From assembly GCA_030035585.1 (NCBI GenBank), contig CM057481.1, forward strand, positions 5,047,128 to 5,111,127: a stretch of DNA of 64,000 bases, read 5' to 3'. The DNA comes from Dugong dugon. Lineage: Eukaryota; Chordata; Mammalia; Sirenia; Dugongidae. The position numbers and the translations under genes were made by a program. Below are positions 58,598 through 64,000 of the stretch, in pieces; position 1 is the stretch's first letter, and each line of letters opens with the position of its first letter. The notes beneath the pieces are model-generated. The model ran no database searches. It was not told the DNA's origin and worked only from the letters and a program-made list of their open reading frames with translations.

Positions 58598-58945
58598 TAG
58601 TGGCTTGCATGTTGCTATGATGCTGGAAGCTACGCCACCAGTACTTCAAATACCTCCTGAATGACCCGTGGTGTACAGTTGTCACTGGAGCTGAAAAGCC
58701 TGACAATCTACTTCCAAAAATTAGCCAATGAAAACTCTAAGGATCACAACAGCATATTGTCTAATATAGTGCTACAAGATGAGCCCCCTAGGTTGGAAGA
58801 CACTCAGAACACACACTGGCTACAACAAGAGACTCAAACGTACTAACAATGGTGAAGATGGTCTGGAAGGGGCAGTGTTTCTTTCTGTTGTCACTGGGGT
58901 CACCATGAATTGGAGCCAACTCAATGGCAGCTAACAACCAAACAA
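58598..58945 (+). repeat. SINE with long body and BovB-like tail, no tRNA head
   Basis: 'gtggcttgcatgttgctatg', 'gctacgccaccagtacttca', 'acaatctacttccaaaaatt', 'gaagatggtctggaaggggc' and 'actggggtcaccatgaattg'. The body matches the composite SINE at 38531-38870 but the tRNA-Gly-like head is absent. Confidence 0.82.
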
Positions 58946-59710
58946 GAAGAAGCACCGAAGCAGCTTCAATTCCATCCCAGAACCAAGTTGTGCCCAGAGA
59001 GGCTCCATGTTTGGGCAACTCTCTGCTCTCCTGGATGCTCGATTTATGGACTCCTCTTCCATAACTCCAAGGGACAGAGCCATTATTTAAGACAGAACTC
59101 TTTTGTTTTGAGTCATGTACCAGAAAAGAGTATCAGTAATCTTTGCCCCAGGACAGCTTTCCACAACATTCCTTTCTATCTCCGCAGCCAAGATGAAAGC
59201 AGCTCAGGAAACCTGACACAAGGTTATCAGAGGGGAGACGATCAGATTAATAACGTCTACACCGGCCTCCCGGGTCATCTGTCTCTTTAATCTGGCTCAG
59301 TGGTGAACATTTGGGAAACACTCCCTTGTCTCCCAGAGATATTATTTTTGGTGATAAGCTATGAGGACATCCCCTCCGGTCATCAAATTTAATGTAATGA
59401 TTATTAAAGGGAATTTGCTAATATTAATGCCCACTCTCAACTTGAGGGCCAAGCTACAAATTTCTCCTCCTTCTGGCTGGTAGGGAATAGGCCAAGGACG
59501 GAATCTGAATAAAGCTAAAGGGAAAGCTGCTGCTGTTCAATTATTTAACGTATCATATAAAACACAGGTGGTGATGCATTATCTATTCAAAAATAGGATT
59601 ACACTCAAAAGCCAGGATGAACTTTCACGATCCAGAGGCCACTTTACAATGGGGGAGGGGGGCACAACACCTGTAAAAGTCTACCGGGTAAGAGTAATCA
59701 TAAGGGCAAT
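58946..59710. other. Low-repeat block, probably conserved non-coding
   Basis: About 750 bp without recognisable repeats. 59150-59560 has homeodomain-type TAAT motifs and keeps CpGs; see findings. The 126-codon frame at 58910-59290 begins in the SINE tail and has no domain. Confidence 0.4.
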
Positions 59711-59880
59711 AAACCAAAACCAAACCAAACCTACTGCCATCGAGCCGATTCTGACTCCGTGACCCTAGAGGACAGAAGAGAACTGCCCCATAGGGTTTCC
59801 CAAGGACAACCTGGTAGATTTGAACTGCCGACCTTTTGGTTAGCAGTTGAACTCTTAACCACTGTGCCACCAGGGTTTCC
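59711..59880 (-). repeat. AfroSINE, short subfamily, little diverged
   Basis: 'aaaccaaaaccaaaccaaac' tail, 'ctgccatcgagccgattctg', 'gccccatagggtttcccaag', 'gccgaccttttggttagcag', 'gtgccaccagggtttcc'. Confidence 0.95.
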
Positions 59881-60345
59881 AATAATAGTAATAGCAACTG
59901 GTATTTACTGAGCACTTACCAGCCAGGCATCTGTATTACATCATTAAAATTTCTCGACACTTTGAAGGTAGATACTGCAACCATTCATTTTTGTTTCATT
60001 TGGTCATCTTTTAAACTAATCATTTTCAACTGAACAATTCAGTAGCATTTAGTACATTCACGATGACGTGCAACCATCACCTCTAGCTAGTCCCAAAATA
60101 CTATCAGCACCTCAAAAGGAAAACCCATGCCCACCAAGAAGTTGTTCCTCCTCCTGTTCCCCGTCAGCCCCCAGAAATCACCAATTTGTGTTCTGTCTTC
60201 GTGACTTTACCTGTTCTGGATACTACTTCATGTAAACGTGTATGGCTTCTTTCACTTAGCAAAATGTTTCGAGGTTCATTGGGTTGTAGCACGGATCAGA
60301 ACTTCACTCCTTTTTATGGCTGAATAATCTTCCATTGTATGTATA

Positions 60346-60498
60346 TGGAGCCTTGGAGGCGCAGTGGTTAAAAGCTTGGCTGCTAACCAAACAGTCGGCA
60401 GTTTGAATCCACCAGCTTCTCCTTGGAAACTGTGGGGCCGTTAGGGTCACTATAAGTCGGAGTCAACTTGACAACAACGGGTTTGGTTTTTTTTGGAG
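60346..60498 (+). repeat. AfroSINE, shortened, inside an L1
   Basis: 'tggagccttggaggcgcagt', 'aaacagtcggcagtttgaat', 'actataagtcggagtcaact' and tail 'acaacgggtttggttttttt'. Confidence 0.93.
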
Positions 60499-60545
60499 GA
60501 GAAGGACAGAGACAGGGGTTTTCTTTTTTGGTGGGTTGTACGTAT

Positions 60546-61122
60546 ACACCTGCCATGGATTGAACTGTGTCCCCCCAAAATATGTGTCAGCTTGGTTAGG
60601 CCATGATTCCCAGTATTATGTGGTTGTCTTCCATTTTGTGATTGTAATTTTCCTATGTGTTGTAAATCTTAATCTCTGCCTGTGGTTAATGAGGCAAGAT
60701 TAGATTATGTTAAAGAGGATTAGAGCGGGATTATAACACCCTTACTATAACATCCTTACATCCCTGATCCAATGTAAAGGGAGTTTCCCTGGTATGTGGC
60801 CTTCACCACCTTTTATCTTACAAGAATTCAAAGGAAAGGGAAGCAAGCGGAGACTGGGGGACCTCACACCACCAAGAAAGCAGTGCCGGGAGCAGAGCAC
60901 ATCCCTTGGACCCTGGGTCCCTGCACTGAGAAACTCCTTGACCAGGGGAAGACTGAAGACAAGGACCTTCCTCCAGATCCAACAGAGAGAGAAAGTCTTC
61001 CTCTGCAGGAGGGCTACAAATTTGAACTTGTAGCCTATTAGACTATGAGAAAATAAATCTGTCTTTGTTAAGGCCATCCATTTGTGCTACTTCTGTTATA
61101 ACAGCACTAGAAAACTAATATC
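60546..61122 (+). mobile_element. MaLR/ERV3-like LTR, solo, inside an L1
   Basis: Begins with 'ccatggattgaactgtgtcc', shared with MaLR-type LTRs, then 'ccatgattcccagtattatg', 'cacaccaccaagaaagcagt', 'ttgtagcctattagactatg', an AATAAA at 61052-61057 and ends 'aacagcactagaaaactaat'. The body differs from MLT1 and is probably a lineage-specific LTR. Frames of 110, 81 and 79 codons inside are incidental. Confidence 0.7.
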
Positions 61123-61619
61123 ACAATTTGTTTATCCACTGGTGGACATCTGGGCTGTTTCTACCTTTTGGCTATGGTGAAAAGTACATGCTTGCACATG
61201 AATTTGTTTTAGTAACCGTCTTGGGGATTATACGATAATTCTATGGAAAATTTGTGAAGATCACCCAAACTGTTTTCCACACTGGCTGCACCATTTTACA
61301 GCAATGGGTAGGGGTTCCAGTTTTTCCACATCTTTACCAACACCTGTTATTCTTTCTTTCTTTCTTTTTTTATTTTTTGATTACAGCCATCAGAATGGGT
61401 GTGAAGTGGTACTTCACCCTGGCTTTGATCTGCTATCCCCTATAGAATTGACTCCAGGGCAACTAGTACTGACTAATGCTGAGCACCTTTTTTATATGCT
61501 TGTTTGCCATTTCTATATCCCATCTACTTGTTACTGATGAAAAAGCTAAGTCTTCCTAACCTTCACAAACTGTACTCCTAAGCCCTACACCACAATGAAG
61601 AAATGTAATAAAGAGGCTA

Positions 61620-61850
61620 AGTCCATGAGCAATAGAATTAGAACACTGAGGTGGAAATCCCAGCCCCACTACCGATTCATTGTTTGATCTTAGGAAAGCT
61701 GTTTAGCCATTGTAAACCCCAGTTCCCTCACGTGTAAAATGAGAATAGTCACAGGGGTCATCCTACAGGGTTGGCTGGATTAAATGCGACACTTGGCACA
61801 GTGTTGGGCACATACTCAGTAAGCAGTGGTTGTTAGTCAGGAATAGTGCT
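61620..61850 (+). repeat. MIR SINE, near full length
   Basis: 'ggtggaaatcccagccccac', 'aggaaagctgtttagccatt', 'ccctcacgtgtaaaatgaga', 'cacagtgttgggcacatact' follow the MIR order. Confidence 0.8.
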
Positions 61851-61954
61851 GCTCCTGCTAGTCATACATCAGCTGCTAGGAGGATTACTAGTGATGCCAC
61901 CCACCTCATGCACTTTACACCAACCACACTCACCATTTATTTTAGCCATTGACT

Positions 61955-62149
61955 TCAGCTGCCATGGAGTTGACTCTGAATCATGGCAATCCTATATGTG
62001 TCAGAGCATAACTGTGCTCCGCTGGGTTTGCTGAATTTCTGGCAGTAGACTGCCAGGACTTTCTTCCAAGGCACCTCTGGGTAGACTCATATCTCCAACC
62101 TTCCAGTTAGCAGTTGAGCATGTTAACTGTGTGATCCACTCAGGGACTC
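61955..62149 (-). repeat. AfroSINE, 'ggtggtgcaaatggtt' subfamily, reversed
   Basis: 'cagctgccatggagttgact', 'ctgtgctccgctgggtttgc', 'aaggcacctctgggtagact', 'gatccactcagggactc'. Confidence 0.9.
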
Positions 62150-62269
62150 ACAGCCATTCAGACTTGTGGCCAACTGAGTCCAAAACCATCACTAATATAA
62201 GATGAAGCAATGTTTAGAGTATAAAGTACACCTAATCCCTGTCTCTCCTACATGTCTGTCAGTTTGTTA

Positions 62270-62695
62270 TACTGTGTGGGCTTGTGTGTTGCTGTGATGC
62301 AGGAAGCTATACCACCAGTACTCAGATACCAGCAGGGTCACCCATGGCGGACAGGTTTCAGCTGAGCTCCCAGACGCAGACAGACTAGGAAGAAGGACCC
62401 CGAAGTCTACTTCTGAAAAGAATTAGCCAGTGACAACCTTACGAATAGCAGTGGAACACTGTCTGATATAGTGCCGGATGGAGAAGGACATCATGCTTGG
62501 TAAAGTAGAGGGTCAGTGAGAAAGAGGAAGACCCTCAATGAGATGGAGTGACCTAGTGGCTGCAATAATGGGCTCAAGCATAACAATGATCGTGAGGATG
62601 GCGCAGGACCGGGCAGTGTTTCGTTCTGTAGTACACAGGGTCGCTATGAGTCGGAGCTGACTTGACAGCACCTAATACCAACAACAACAACAATC
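62270..62695 (+). repeat. Composite SINE fused to a longer BovB 3' end
   Basis: The first part (62275-62450) is the long SINE body ('gggcttgtgtgttgctgtga', 'ggacaggtttcagctgagct'). From about 62500, 'aaagtagagggtcagtgaga', 'aaagaggaagaccctcaatg', 'agcataacaatgatcgtgag' and 'tgacagcacctaataccaac' is the BovB coding end plus 3' UTR. Compared with 38531-38870 it carries more of BovB. Confidence 0.82.
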
Positions 62696-63854
62696 CTTTT
62701 CTCATTCCAACTTGGAAGCCTGTGTGCATTATCAAGTAAGGTCTCATTGTTGGAAAATCATTCAGAGAATCAAAATTGTCAGTTTTTAAATATGCCCCAG
62801 AATGAACAAAAATCCTCATTACAACCTAATAGATTTAACTCTTTCTTCAGAATACTCAACCTGTAGATGATAGTTAAAATGCATAAGGAAACTCTCCATG
62901 TTTTAAAGACATTTACATATTCAATTTGCAAGCATCAGTCTGCTGGGGTATAAGCCAAGCATGCTACCACTGATGTCTTACATTTTCAAATTTCTTTACA
63001 GCAAAATACGGAAACAGTTAATATCTACTCAAAGACCTAAGAGATGAAAGACTTTGGAAGGCATAGGTGATGTGTTGACTACAGAAAAGGTCAAATGACA
63101 CAGGGCGAGGTTTTCAGAAGCTTGACCTGTTGTGTCAGGAAAGGAGAGCCTACTGCCAGAAAACGTATGGATGGAAAACTGAAACCGTGAACAATCTGAG
63201 AACATTTAAATGATCAGATGGCAACAGGAAAATAAAGACAAGGAGAATTTCAAACATAATAGTAATTCTAACACACCCTTAAAAAAATAAAAAGCTACCC
63301 CCCACACAAAAGAATACAAATCCATAATAATTAATCATGTTAGATTCTACTCAGATATTTTAAAAACAGTAAAACGAGCTGAAATGGGGAACAGGGAAAA
63401 GTAGTGGAAAGCACAAGATTCAGATGAAAGTCCACTCATCCAGAATGATCTCCTGTGCTCAGAAGACCACGAGGCAGCAGAGCAAACTGAACACGAAAGT
63501 GAGCCTCCAGCATGGAAAACCACCAATTTTGCTATAATCGAATATCAGAAAGATGTTTACTCCCGTATGGTGGGGAGAAACGTAAAGCAGATGATTCTCC
63601 GTTTGTTTTTTGTTTTTCAAGACCTAGCCACATGAGAAATCCACTTTGGTTCTTTTCAGCTGAAAGCAACATAGGAAGAGGCCATCCAGAAAGGTGTGCC
63701 TGTACTCCTGACAACTGGCAGGCCGAGGCCCTGTGCCTCTAGGAACAGTAGTTCATAATTTTATTATTAAGCCGGCAGCTTTTTTGTGCCACTCTCCCGA
63801 ATGTATTATTCAGGAATCTTTTAAATGAAAAGGAAACAAATCTGAGCCAAGCTA
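62696..63854. other. Spacer, no recognisable gene
   Basis: Unique-looking and A-rich. Frames of 76 and 60 codons near 63512-63742 have no recognised domain. Confidence 0.4.
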
Positions 63855-64000
63855 GGCAAAGGGAAGAAAAGGAATTGATTGACTTAAACAATTAGAAAGT
63901 TTTAAGGTAGGAGGCTTCAGGCACAGCTGGTTCCAGGGGCTGAAGAGCTATTATCACGGATCTGATTCTCTTTCTACCTCCCAGGTCAACAAGTTACTTT
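63855..64000 (+). repeat. Ancient interspersed repeat, cut by window edge
   Basis: 'ggaattgattgacttaaaca', 'attagaaagttttaaggtag', 'aggcacagctggttccaggg' and 'tctgattctctttctacctc' match the same old family as 4225-4650. Confidence 0.5.

Larger units (their letters stand above)
60005..61560 (-). mobile_element. Old LINE-1 (L1ME-type), broken by a SINE and an LTR
   Basis: Left part (60005-60345): 'caactgaacaattcagtagc', 'ttttatggctgaataatctt', 'ccattgtatgtatat'. Right part (61123-61560): 'tttatccactggtggacatc', 'gttttccacactggctgcac', 'aatgggtaggggttccagtt'. Together they form the antisense of old L1 3' sequence. Insertions lie at 60346-60498 and 60546-61122. Confidence 0.8.

Overview
The window is vertebrate nuclear DNA, almost certainly from an afrotherian mammal and most likely an elephant. 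Three things point there. First, about 35 copies or pieces of the afrotherian SINE family (AfroSINE) lie on both strands. Second, three or more decayed pieces of an RTE/BovB LINE are present, and its 3' end matches the SINE tails. Third, there is a LINE-1 3' untranslated region of the kind I associate with elephant genomes (about 50640-51925). Old pan-mammalian repeats fill much of the rest: MIR, L2, old L1, MaLR-like LTRs, MER20 and other hAT elements, and a Tigger-like element. I see no prokaryotic operon, CRISPR array, rRNA gene or plausible functional tRNA gene. I cannot support any intact protein-coding gene. The longest open frames (up to 150 codons) fall in repeats or look like chance.

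Layout. 1-11.4 kb: AfroSINEs, a complete MER20, L1M 3' ends, a Tigger-like element with terminal inverted repeats, a 21-bp minisatellite between two inverted SINEs, and a possible terminal exon on the minus strand (9659-9852). 11.4-25 kb: SINEs, an old L1 split by a SINE, the C-terminal end of BovB (17985-18510), a SINE inserted into a SINE (21909-22190), then low-repeat sequence. 25-32 kb: a conserved-looking block (25840-26150), a GATA/GACA array holding an exact 88-bp tandem duplication, and an LTR-like element with three octamer motifs. 32-46 kb: mostly old repeats and unique DNA, a BovB 3' end, a SINE with a tRNA-Gly-like head (38531-38870), and a (CA)n run of about 55 units. 46-53 kb: a second low-repeat block that may be conserved, MER20, a MaLR-like LTR, the L1 3' UTR and a possible internal exon (52027-52174). 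53-64 kb: hAT relics, a BovB coding fragment, L1 tails, another conserved-looking block (59150-59560), and an old L1 broken by a SINE and an LTR.

How the parts relate. The clearest biology is a parasite-host pair among retroelements. BovB encodes the reverse transcriptase, and several SINE types with different heads carry BovB-like 3' ends, presumably so that they can use that enzyme. The rest reads as intronic or intergenic DNA. Any gene content would have to be exons I can only propose. Repeat family names come from memory of consensus sequences and boundaries are approximate. I found no convincing new biological system; the best leads are the conserved-looking blocks, the two exon candidates, the octamer-bearing LTR and the 88-bp duplication.
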